This document shows, one piece after another, positions 56,025 to 64,000 of a stretch of 64,000 nucleotides of DNA. A model generated the notes under the pieces. It made no database searches. It worked only from the letters and a program-made list of their open reading frames with translations, and had not been told where the DNA came from. Position 1 is the first letter of the stretch; every line of letters starts with the position of its first letter. The position numbers were made by a program, and so were the translations under genes. Location of the stretch: positions 2,410,557 to 2,474,556 of the forward strand of contig JAJEKV010000023.1 in the NCBI GenBank assembly GCA_021234155.1, read 5' to 3'. The DNA is from Isoetes taiwanensis. Lineage: Eukaryota; Streptophyta; Lycopodiopsida; Isoetales; Isoetaceae.

Positions 56025-56754
56025 ATGCACTAAGGAATCTCCATGCACAGATATTATATGTGCAATATTACATGCACTAAGGAAACTCCATGCACAATAT
56101 TACATGCACCCCTACACCATCTTTAAGGCCCCGAAGGGGCTAAAATTTTTTTTAGTTAACACAAATTATTAACACACAACTACTATTAACATTATTAACA
56201 TAAACCATTGCATTTGACACATTTAAATTAAAATCCCCCTTAAACCCCCTTTCGTTTGGGTGCATATTCACGCGGGGGGTTACGTAGGGCAGCGAGAGCC
56301 CCAAAAAAATTACAATACATGTACAAAATTAACACCATTAAGTACATTCTCTCAAATCTTATAGTATTTTGCAAACCTTAATATACAGTATACAAAAACT
56401 TGTACATGCATACCCCACAAACGAGGATCGCTATGTACGGTCCAGATCTTGGAATAACGGGCAAATATGCCCATCCAACAGCTCTCGTTGCCCGGAGTAA
56501 CCCCCCCGTGAATATGCACCCAAACGAAAGGGGGTTTAAGGGGGATTTTAATTTAAATGTGTCAAATGCAATGGTTTATGTTAATAATGTTAATAGTAGT
56601 TGTGTGTTAATGGTTTGTGTTAACTAAAAAAAATTTTAGCCCCTTCGGGGCCTTAAAGATGGTGTAGGGGTGCATGTAATATTGTGCATGGAGTTTCCTT
56701 AGTGCATGTAATATTGCACATATAATATCTGTGCATGGAGATTCCTTAGTGCAT
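56025..56754. mobile_element. Long-TIR (foldback-like) element, copy B
   Basis: A 730-bp element with arms of about 265-280 bp (56,025-56,300 and about 56,490-56,754). It starts ATGCACTAAGGAATCTCC and ends with the exact reverse complement. The arms contain subterminal tandem repeats, a GGCCCCGAAGGGGC palindrome near the A/T-rich inner arm, and CCCCCTTAAACCCCC. The unique centre (about 190 bp) contains CATACCCCACAAACGAGG. No coding capacity and no clear target-site duplication. A related fragment lies at 2,510-2,880. Confidence 0.9.
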
Positions 56755-57217
56755 GTAATATTATTGCACCTCAAAATTCTAGAGTAAGATTCTTGATCCT
56801 TCAATATTAAGGTTTTGCGTTTTGACAAAGTAACATGAAAGCAAAAGTATTGCAAGAAGCATAGCAAATGCCAAAGGGACAAACACATGGCAAGAGCTTT
56901 AAATCCTAAGAAACCACATAAACACCAAAACCACAATGCAAAAGTATTGCAAGAAGCATAGCAAATGCCAAAGGGACAAACACATGGCAAGAGCTTTAAA
57001 TCCTAAGAAACCACATAAACACCAAAACCACAATGCAAGAGGCCCTGCGCTTGACAAAAAAAACTATGTCGGGATGTAATTTGGATGGTTCCAGCATGCA
57101 TGTTGACCTTACGCATGACCATGTTGCAGTCAATATTTACTTTATTGTCAAAAGGTGGTGTAGAAATTACGGAAGCTAGTATTCTAGCTAGCGTGAAAGA
57201 AAACATGGTCGGACAAA
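56755..57217. other. Sequence between the TIR element and the coding-like region (copy B)
   Basis: Contains a tandem duplication of about 95 bp (AAAAGTATTGCAAGAAGCATAGC through AACACCAAAACCACAATGC, near 56,842-57,035). Copy A has the same arrangement near 38,285-38,485. No gene. Confidence 0.6.
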
Positions 57218-58483
57218 ATGAACGTGGGTGCAGGTGAAGCGGTTGCTTCTGCGGCAGACGGAAACATACCTGGGGTAGACCCAGGCGACTTCAACGGAGG
57301 CACAGGGCCTCCAACCTTCGTTTCTAGGGACGGACAACAGCCGGTCAACAGGCCATTGGGGCCCCCTGTAAACCATCCCCAGCCGAAGGAAGGAAGGAAG
57401 GAAGAAACTTTTAATGTCCACGGACTTCCAACGAATCCCATCAAAAAATTGGGGCTTCTGCCCTGCAAGAGGTAAATCAACCCATTAGCTTGGTTCATAA
57501 GAGTTCTAGCCTAGCAACTACAGCCTCTGATTTTCATAGCATAGACCACTCCCCAAAAGGGGCAAATGTAAACGGAGCAGGGCAGATAAAAGGAAGGGAA
57601 GATCAGGCTCCCATTGCATGTGTGAGTGCTCTTGGGGCCATCTATAAACTGAAAAACTCAATGTCAGGAGCAGAGGCGGGAGTTAGTGAGATTGGGCAGA
57701 AACAATCCACTCAAGTAGAAATATCAGACTCAACCATGAGAGAGGTAGCAACAAGAGTGAATGTGAATGGGCAGAAAGGATCCATTCAGTCAAATACATC
57801 AGACTCAACCATGGAAGATGCCGTAACCGAAGCAGGCGAGGAAGCAATGGAAGCAAATATTAAACTAGCAGAGTGCAGATCTGCAATATTGGCAGAAGCA
57901 GGGCAGATTCAGGGCAGGGCAGAATCTGATGGATTATTCATCTCTAGAAAGCAGGGCAATAAACAGGGGAAAGAATAATGGATCAGAGCATCATATTGAT
58001 GGGAATGATGTTAGCCAAGGGAATTTTACACAAAACAGGGTGAATCATCCAAAGGGTTCGTCAGCTTGGAAAGGACAGGATTCAGTGAGAATAGTGAACA
58101 AGCCGAGATTCTCGGAGTGGATTCAAAAGCAAACCCATGCTACTAACAGAAGCACAAGAGTCACGGAGGCTCTCCAAGCATTACAGAAAGGTCTCATTCA
58201 GAATCCTGGGGTAGTAGCTACAAATACCGAGCCTGGATTGGTCTATGGTACTAATGTGGAGACAGAAGGTAATTTCCCAGTGGCTGAAATTGATCACGAG
58301 ATGCACAAAAGGTATCTGGAAAGTTTGATCTCGCGCTCAGTAGTGGGCTTCTTTACTGGGGGCTTCAACCATCATTCAATTAAATTGGGATTATGTCTTA
58401 ATTTTGGGATAAATTTTATATTGCACTTTTTTAGTAACTTTGTTAAATTCACCTTTTTAGTAACTTTGTTGCCCTTAGACTAG
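57218..58483 (+). CDS. Unrecognised coding-like region, Gln/Gly/Ser-rich (copy B), frame-broken
   Basis: Three overlapping open stretches in different frames: 57,218-57,475 (starts MNVGAGEAVASAADGNIPG, with Pro/Gly-rich PPVNHPQPKEGRKEE), 57,490-57,978 (repeated unit ST-VEISDSTMREVAT / SIQSNTSDSTMEDAVT) and 57,929-58,483 (SEWIQKQTHATNRSTRV). Low-complexity polar composition and position recall the ORF1/gag-like or leader part of a transposon, but I recognise no domain. It converges tail to tail with the minus-strand transposase relic, about 200 bp away, and may belong to the same mobile element. A (GGAA)n stretch lies within it at 57,385-57,404. Confidence 0.35.
57385..57404 (+). repeat. (GGAA)n microsatellite
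   Basis: Five GAAG/GGAA units inside the unassigned plus-strand coding-like region. Copy A has only a short remnant here, near 38,779. Confidence 0.9.
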
Positions 58484-58697
58484 AATAGACGTTAACATAT
58501 AATCACACACGGGAATATAAATTCACACCTTAACTTCAAATTACAAAATCATATATCATGGAACTCAAGTAGTACACAACTTTTATTAACTGTAGAAAAG
58601 ATACATAGTAACTGTTTTTCATTTTTCCACTAGCATCCCCAAGGATATGAGAACCTTATTCCTTACATCCTGAGGTATTGTAACTCTCGCTGTTTTA

Positions 58698-61245
58698 CTA
58701 GGAATAGTTTTTGGAGTCCACGAGTACAAATACGGTTTCAATGTCTAGCCAAAGATCAGGATCACTTGGATTTCTCCTCCACCTCTTTGTCCAACAATCT
58801 GAATATCTTTCTTTATCGGTGACATTACTCAACTGATGTACTGGACACCACCATTCCACGCGCACCTTATTGAAGTTAACATCACCTTCTTCTTTGCAAA
58901 TATCCGAGATAGTGTATCCCAACCACACTGGATAGGTCTCTAGATCTGCTGGTTTTACTACTACAAATTGGTGACACTCCACGTCAGTAGAAGGTTCATA
59001 ACAATCCATGCCTAAATATTTTGGCCTATCCTTCTTAGGACCAACATAGTATTTATCAGATTGAGGAGGAGCATATGCCTTCACAATGCTACTAATGGTA
59101 CCATCATCTTCGTCAGCACCAGCTAATGTTTTCCACTTACTTTTAGGGAGCCACCCTTGATCACCTTCTTCCAATAATCTATCAATGCACGATTAGTCTC
59201 ATCTGAATTAGTTTGCCAATGCTTGATGTAGTCATTGATGCCATCCTTAGTCAATCCCAATTGCTTGACTTCTTCAGTTGGTTTTAGAGCTTTTGGTTGA
59301 CCAGGAGGTATCATAGGCTTGCCATTTGCATCCATGTGCCAAATTTCTGCCCCACCTCTCCACTTCTCCTCTGAAGGTCTCATTTTCCATTGCATGATTG
59401 GAATCCCTTCTCTCACCCAAAAAGTGAATTGAAGAGGTCTAGAATGACCTTCCATGTCGAGAGCATAACCATCCACAAAACTCTTCCAATCAGGCACTTC
59501 TTCTATGATAGATCCTATAGGAGATGGATTTGTACATCCATGAAATATTTCCAATAGTCTGGGAAAGTTGGTAACTGTCTGCTGTCTCAATACATGACTA
59601 TATTTTCCAAACAATACATCCACATCCTCATGAGTATGTCCGGGCATTAGGAACCCCAAATTGACTCTTTCAAAAATACCCACGGTTGTTAAGTAGGATA
59701 GGAAAGAAAACATCCACTGTTCTTATTTTGACCAAAGACAATTATCTAGTTGCAAGAGGAGCTTTCTCAGGCAGATCTTGAGGTTTAGCACGAGATGTTG
59801 AAGCTCCAACATGTTCATTAGGTCCATTCCTCCTAAACCTTGCCTTGCTAAACTTTTCAATACTATTAGGGTTCCATCCAACAATGCACTATGTAGTGCC
59901 CGGCTAGTCAGTAGGATCCTCAGAGGTGACCATTGTAACCCTTCTCATAGTTTCTTAAACACCTCATGATACTCCCAATGTGAAAAATCTGGACCATCAC
60001 TCCACAACTCTAAACCGAAATGGCCATAATAGGTCCGAGGCGCCCATGCAATATTGCCCCGTCATTGAAATCTGCAAAAGGGTATGATCTTCCACATGAC
60101 TTAGGAATGTACTGAATTGTGGAAGACAAGTCTTACGTTGGTCCATTTTATCATGTATAATACATAGATAGTTATTAGGTTCCATTGCGATAAGGTCCTC
60201 CACATCCAATAAGTTGATCTACATGATAGTTGATCCGTCATATGGTCCTTCATATGTTCCTTATCTTTGCCCTTAGACTTGGTTGCACAGTCTTATCTAG
60301 TGTCTCCTTCAGCTTAGCACATAAATTGCACTTGGCAAAGTTGTTTGAAGTTGCTATGGTCACATACTAAAACTGGGCTGGGATATAGAGGCCACTCCAA
60401 GTTCCCGAAGCAATGCATTTATTTCCTCTAATATGCTCTTCTGGGTACAATGGGATGGCAATCTCTTTTCAACAATAACTCTACCACTGTTCATCCTTCT
60501 TACTCTTATGTGGCATGTTTTACGCATTGAAATCCACATATCTTTCAAATATTTCCTTTTGCGGCTATAGTTCTTGAGGTAGGCCTTACCGGGCCGTGTT
60601 CCCATGCAATGCAATTTTACTACCATTTTCATGTCTCTTTTTCCAGTTGTGCCAAGAAGAGGTTGGAATTCCATGTATAGCCATCCATGCTTTTGAACAT
60701 ATCCACTTTCCATTCAATGGGAATCTTTTCTTCTTTGATCTTTCATCCTGAATTGCATAGCCAAATATGGTGCACATGAAATTCCTCCTGCTATCACATT
60801 TATGTTCCTGATATGTAGCTCTTGCTACCACCATCTCCTCTATTGTGAACATTCTAATACAGGAGGCTCAACAACATTCACTTCCTCTAACCTGCATCAG
60901 GGCTTCAGGAGAACAATCATAATCTGACTTGCATCTTTTGGTGGGATAATGTTTGAAAGTTGGAAGTGGCCTCTTGCTACACTGTGTGAACATTATTGAC
61001 AATGGTTCTACATCTATAGGAAACGTGTAGTTCCCCTCCAGTTGAATACTGTCCCTAGGCCATGCAACAATAGTTGGAACCTCTAGTTGCTTCACACAAG
61101 CTAGGCATTCTTGTTTGCCTGAACCCTTTTCCTTCCAACTTTCCTTGGCCATCATGTTCATTAGTTGGGGATTTTTCCTTGCCTTGATCAGCATCATTGG
61201 GGGCTTTTTTTTTAGCATTTTGCATGCCATTGACCTAGAATGCAT
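58698..61245 (-). pseudogene. DUF7869-like (DDE-type) transposase relic with C-terminal BAH-like segment (copy B)
   Basis: Reading down the minus strand: a basic N-terminus; KQECLACVKQLEVPTIVAW (about 61,100); FMCTIFGYAI and SKAWMAIHGIPTSSWHNWKK; ALHGNTAR (about 60,600); VIVEKRLPSHCTQKSILEE; LCIIHDKMDQRKTCLP (about 60,150); LLLQLDNCLW (about 59,735); GIFERVNLGFLMPGHTHEDVD (about 59,650; quoted in part); and a tail VWLGYTISDICKEEGD with RVEWWCPVHQLSN. The HDKMD, LQLDNC and GHTHEDVD blocks are the ones I associate with the transposase-like DUF7869 proteins, and they could supply an RNase H-fold DDE triad. The frame breaks at several points. Total length would be about 850 residues. Terminal repeats of the element were not identified. 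The family name is from memory, not a search. Confidence 0.65.
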
Positions 61246-61640
61246 AAAAACATATAGTAAGTTAGCATATCCAAATAACCTCTAACTAACATGTTCATAA
61301 ATGAAAGCCTCATATGTCTTATTCTATTTGATCATTCTATTTATATAATGGGATTCCCCAAGTTATTTTCCTCAACATTATATATAAATAAAACCCTTTG
61401 TATCCTATAATAACCTTAGAAACAACTTTTAAGGTTATTATAGGTTAGCAGTTTTAAGGTTAAGAAGTTTATTAATAGGTTATTATAGGTTAGAAATTTT
61501 AAGGTTGGAAAGTTATTGTAGGTTAAAAGTTTTAAGGTTAGAAGTTCTAATTCATGAACTTTTAAACTTATAACTTAACTATTAACTTAAAACTAGCACA
61601 TAAACTTATAACTCATAACTTTTAAACTTTTAAACTTAAT

Positions 61641-61757
61641 AACCCTTAAAACAATTAACCCTTAAAACAATTTTCCTTAAAACAATTAACCCTTAAAACA
61701 ATTGTCCTTAAAACAATTAACCCTTAAAACAATTGTCCTTAAAACAATTAACCCTTG
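61641..61757 (+). repeat. AT-rich minisatellite, about 31-32 bp unit (copy B)
   Basis: Alternating AACAATTAACCCTTAAA and ACAATTGTCCTTAA blocks. It lies upstream (in the sense of the minus-strand gene) of the transposase relic. A looser AGGTTATTATAGGTTAG / TTTTAAGGTTAGAAG reiteration precedes it at 61,430-61,550. Confidence 0.88.
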
Positions 61758-61919
61758 TAATAAATTTTCGCGGACGTTATAATGGCGCGGTACGAAATTT
61801 TAAAAGCAGTTATTATTTCAAGTTAGCATTCCTTTTCAAACTTTTCTCTCACACTTTCGAACTTTTCTAATTCCAGGCGCTTCTGCTTCCAATTCCAGGC
61901 ATTCCAGGCGCTTCTGCTT

Positions 61920-62215
61920 CCAATTTCGGCTTCTCGGCTTCTATCTGTCTTCTATCTTCTATCTATCTTCTATCTTCTATTTTTCTGCTTTCAATCTATC
62001 TTCTGCTTTCTCGGCTTCAATCTATCTTCTGCTTTCTCGGCTTCTATCTGCTTTCTCGGCTTCTTTCTCGGCATCTCGGCTGCATGACCTAAGGAGGAGA
62101 TAATATTATCTTATCTTCTATCTTTCTCGGCTTCAATCTGCGCTTTCAAGCTTTTATCTGCGCTTTCGAGCTTTTATCTGTTTTTATCTGTTTCTGCTTT
62201 TGGGTTTTCGGCTCG
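61920..62215 (+). repeat. CT-rich repeat ATCT-TCTGCTTTCTCGGCTTC (copy B expansion)
   Basis: Irregular reiteration of CTATCTTCT, TCTGCTTTC and TCGGCTTC blocks. The copy A counterpart (about 43,490-43,620) is shorter, and CTG/CGG positions differ. It is part of the extra roughly 200 bp by which B exceeds A between the transposase relic and the gypsy fragment. Confidence 0.75.
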
Positions 62216-63144
62216 AAGGTTTCTACAAAGCATTCGGCTAAAGGTTTTGGCTCTCTACAATCTCTCTGGTTTTTTGGCTTCGTCTTGGAATAACAAAGTT
62301 TTCTGGTTTTTTGGTTCTGTGTTAAAGGTTCTCGGCTTCTCGGTTTTCAAATTATCTGCTATTGCTTCTTCTCAGCTTCTTAAGGCTCAAATCATCTGCT
62401 ATTGGCTTCTTCTCGGCTCAAATCAACTTTTGTTTTCGAATTTTGGTTTCGGCTCAAAGGCAAAGGCTCAAATCTCGGGTACAGAACACAAATAGGTTAG
62501 TATTTCCTGTTCTTTACTTAAAGTAGTATATGAGCTTCAGGGTTAATCAAGGGGAGTGCTTTCTGTCTTAGACTTTTACATGCATCAGTCCTAAACTACC
62601 CTAGCACCTTCATATACAGATCTATTGCTTATAAACATGTTCTATTGTTTATATGATCTTGCTCTATGATCTTGCCTATATGATCTTGCTCTATGATCTA
62701 TCTGCTCTATGATCTTGCTTATATGATTTTGCTGTATCTGCTCTTATTCTATTTCACTAGCTCTTCCTCTATCTGCTCTAAATAATGAACTAAAACAATG
62801 AACTAAATAATGAACTAAACAAGGAGTATTATTATTATATATCTGCTCTATCTGCCTTCATTCTATTCTATTCTATTCTATTCTATTCTACTGCCTTCAT
62901 ATTCACTGGCTTCATATTTTGAATTCTGCATTCTGCATTCTGCATTATGCATTCTGTTAGAATAATATGTTAGAATGGCTACGCATCTCACTCTGAAATC
63001 AGTTAAGTTCTAAGTCTGGCACACAGCAGGAAAAAGGCAGAACTCTCCACCCAACCATAGAATCCTTAGATTCACCCCCGACCAGAGAGAGACAGCAAAA
63101 GCTCCATGGCCAAAAGTCACGTCCCTTCCTTCAACGTCACTTCC
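62216..63144. other. Unassigned, AT/CT-rich with short repeats (copy B); possibly gypsy LTR
   Basis: Contains reiterated CTATGATCTTGC-TATATGATCTTG (about 62,650-62,730), TTCTA x 6 (about 62,861-62,890) and CTGCATT x 3 (about 62,934-62,953). Its position just downstream of the minus-strand gypsy pol end suggests that it includes the 3' LTR of that element. No partner LTR is in the window, so borders cannot be set. Confidence 0.35.
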
Positions 63145-64000
63145 CTATTCATATGTCCACTTTTCTATTAATAAGTCCTCTTCTCTATTTATAAGCTGTG
63201 CTCTCTCTTTAGCCTTTTTCCCTTTGGCCTTAATTGGCTGCCTTTTGCCGAAGGCATCTTGTAAGAACCAACGTATGTTTGGGGTCATGACTCCCAACAC
63301 ATACGGCTTGGCCATCAGACCCTCCTCTGATGCCACGTCCCTATGGACGATTTGCCTATCCAAGGCACAGTGGTGTACACTACTTAGTATTAGCCTGACT
63401 AATACCTCTTGGGGTGCTAGGCTCCTCCCAAGGCTGAGCTTTATGCTCTAATCGTCTACACGGATCTCGGTGGATCAATATTTAACCCGATTCTTACTCG
63501 ATCGTAAAGCCCACCGGGGTAAAAGACAACCCGATCCTCGGTTGTCCGGAACCTCCAAAGAAGGCTGCACGGTCCAGCCTCATATAAGATAGGCCTCCCA
63601 CTTTCAAATTTGACGTAAAAACTTCCCTATAAGCTTCCAACAAAGGAAGATAATCCCGGAAGAATTCTTCTTTCTTCCATTCTCGCGTGTGGGGTATATT
63701 TTGATACTTTACCAAGTATCGGCGTGGTTGTCCCTTTCCCTTGTGTTGGAGAATCATCCGGGAACATAGACTAGGTCCGTTTCTTCCAATCTAGCTCTCG
63801 CCCTCAATAGGCAAAGAATCGATGAATGGCCGCAAATACTCAATGTTAAATGCATTATGCATTCGCCACTCCGAAGGTAGTTCAAGTCTGTAAGCATTGT
63901 CATTTATCTTCTCAATGATCTTGAACGGCCCATAGTTGCGTGTCAACAACTTATGTTTCTTCTGTTCAGGGTGAGCTCGTCGTTCTTTGATGACTCGTAT
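63145..64000 (-). pseudogene. Ty3/gypsy pol 3' end: integrase C-terminus and chromodomain-like tail (copy B, cut by window end)
   Basis: From 64,000 downward the minus strand encodes HPEQKKHKLLTRNYGPFKII, NDNAYRLELPSEWRMHNAF and NIEYLRPFIDSLPIE. This is the GPF/Y integrase C-terminal module typical of chromoviral gypsy elements. It is followed (63,660-63,757) by HKGKGQPRRYLVKYQ and REWKKEEFFRDYLPLLEAY, which reads like a chromodomain. The catalytic integrase core and RT lie outside the window or are lost. The post-pol ORF at 63,145-63,363 is unrecognised. Confidence 0.75.

Larger units (their letters stand above)
48527..64000 (+). repeat. Duplicated unit, copy B (continues past the window end)
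   Basis: Direct copy of 29,783-45,370. The first 3.95 kb is nearly identical to A. Beyond about 52,472 there are dense small differences. Larger ones include a segment of about 255 bp present in A (about 42,493-42,748) and absent from B near 61,133, and an extra roughly 200 bp of CT-rich repeats in B around 61.9-62.4 kb. Confidence 0.95.

Noticed and set aside
61641-61757. Regularly spaced repeats that could suggest a CRISPR-like array
   Set aside because: Unit and 'spacer' are both repeated, the sequence is AT-rich and imperfect, and the genome is a plant's. It is an ordinary minisatellite.
61641-61757. AACCCTTAAA units as degenerate plant telomere repeat (CCCTAAA)
   Set aside because: The unit is 31-32 bp with only one AACCCTTAAA-like core per period. 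There is no run of 7-bp telomere units.

Overview
This is a stretch of a plant nuclear genome, rich in repeats and poor in genes. Evidence for a land plant: an intron-containing pectin galacturonosyltransferase (GAUT) gene, an intron-containing PMP3/RCI2 proteolipid gene, a PPR relic with P, L and S type motifs, plant-type Ty1/copia and Ty3/gypsy elements, LINE relics and long simple repeats. The PPR style and the DUF7869-like transposase make me lean towards a spore-bearing vascular plant (fern or lycophyte). That is an inference only.

Layout. 1-5.85 kb: dispersed and tandem repeats, a fragment of a long-TIR element and a LINE relic. 6.35-8.38 kb (minus): a three-exon GAUT8-11 type gene, broken by single-base indels. 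10.3-11.74 kb: an almost pure pyrimidine tract. 11.95-14.3 kb (minus): a second LINE relic. 14.3-20.9 kb: no recognised gene, with a (TATC)35 microsatellite. 20.87-25.26 kb: a copia element with both LTRs but little gag. 25.3-29.78 kb: unassigned ORFs and small tandem repeats. From 29.78 kb to the end, a unit is present twice (copy A from 29,783, copy B from 48,527). Each copy holds, in order: a protein-kinase-like remnant, the PMP3/RCI2 gene, a dispersed repeat, a truncated PPR gene, a 0.7-kb long-TIR element, an unassigned plus-strand coding-like region, a DUF7869-like transposase relic (minus) and the 3' end of a Ty3/gypsy pol (minus). Copy A continues into a gypsy zinc-knuckle/protease remnant and a SWIM zinc-finger fragment before copy B begins. 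The offset of 18.74 kb and the abrupt start of copy B suggest a direct tandem duplication.

The two copies are nearly identical over their first 3.95 kb, which includes the PMP3 gene. They then disagree densely from about 33,735 / 52,472 onward. Many disagreements sit on CAG/CTG (CHG) trinucleotides, with recurring swaps such as CAG to CAAAG. In the PPR region copy B keeps the conserved codons and copy A does not. I read this mainly as consensus error over CHG-methylated transposon DNA rather than evolution, and it bears on every 'pseudogene' call here. The only ORFs that look fully intact are the two 69-codon PMP3/RCI2 genes.
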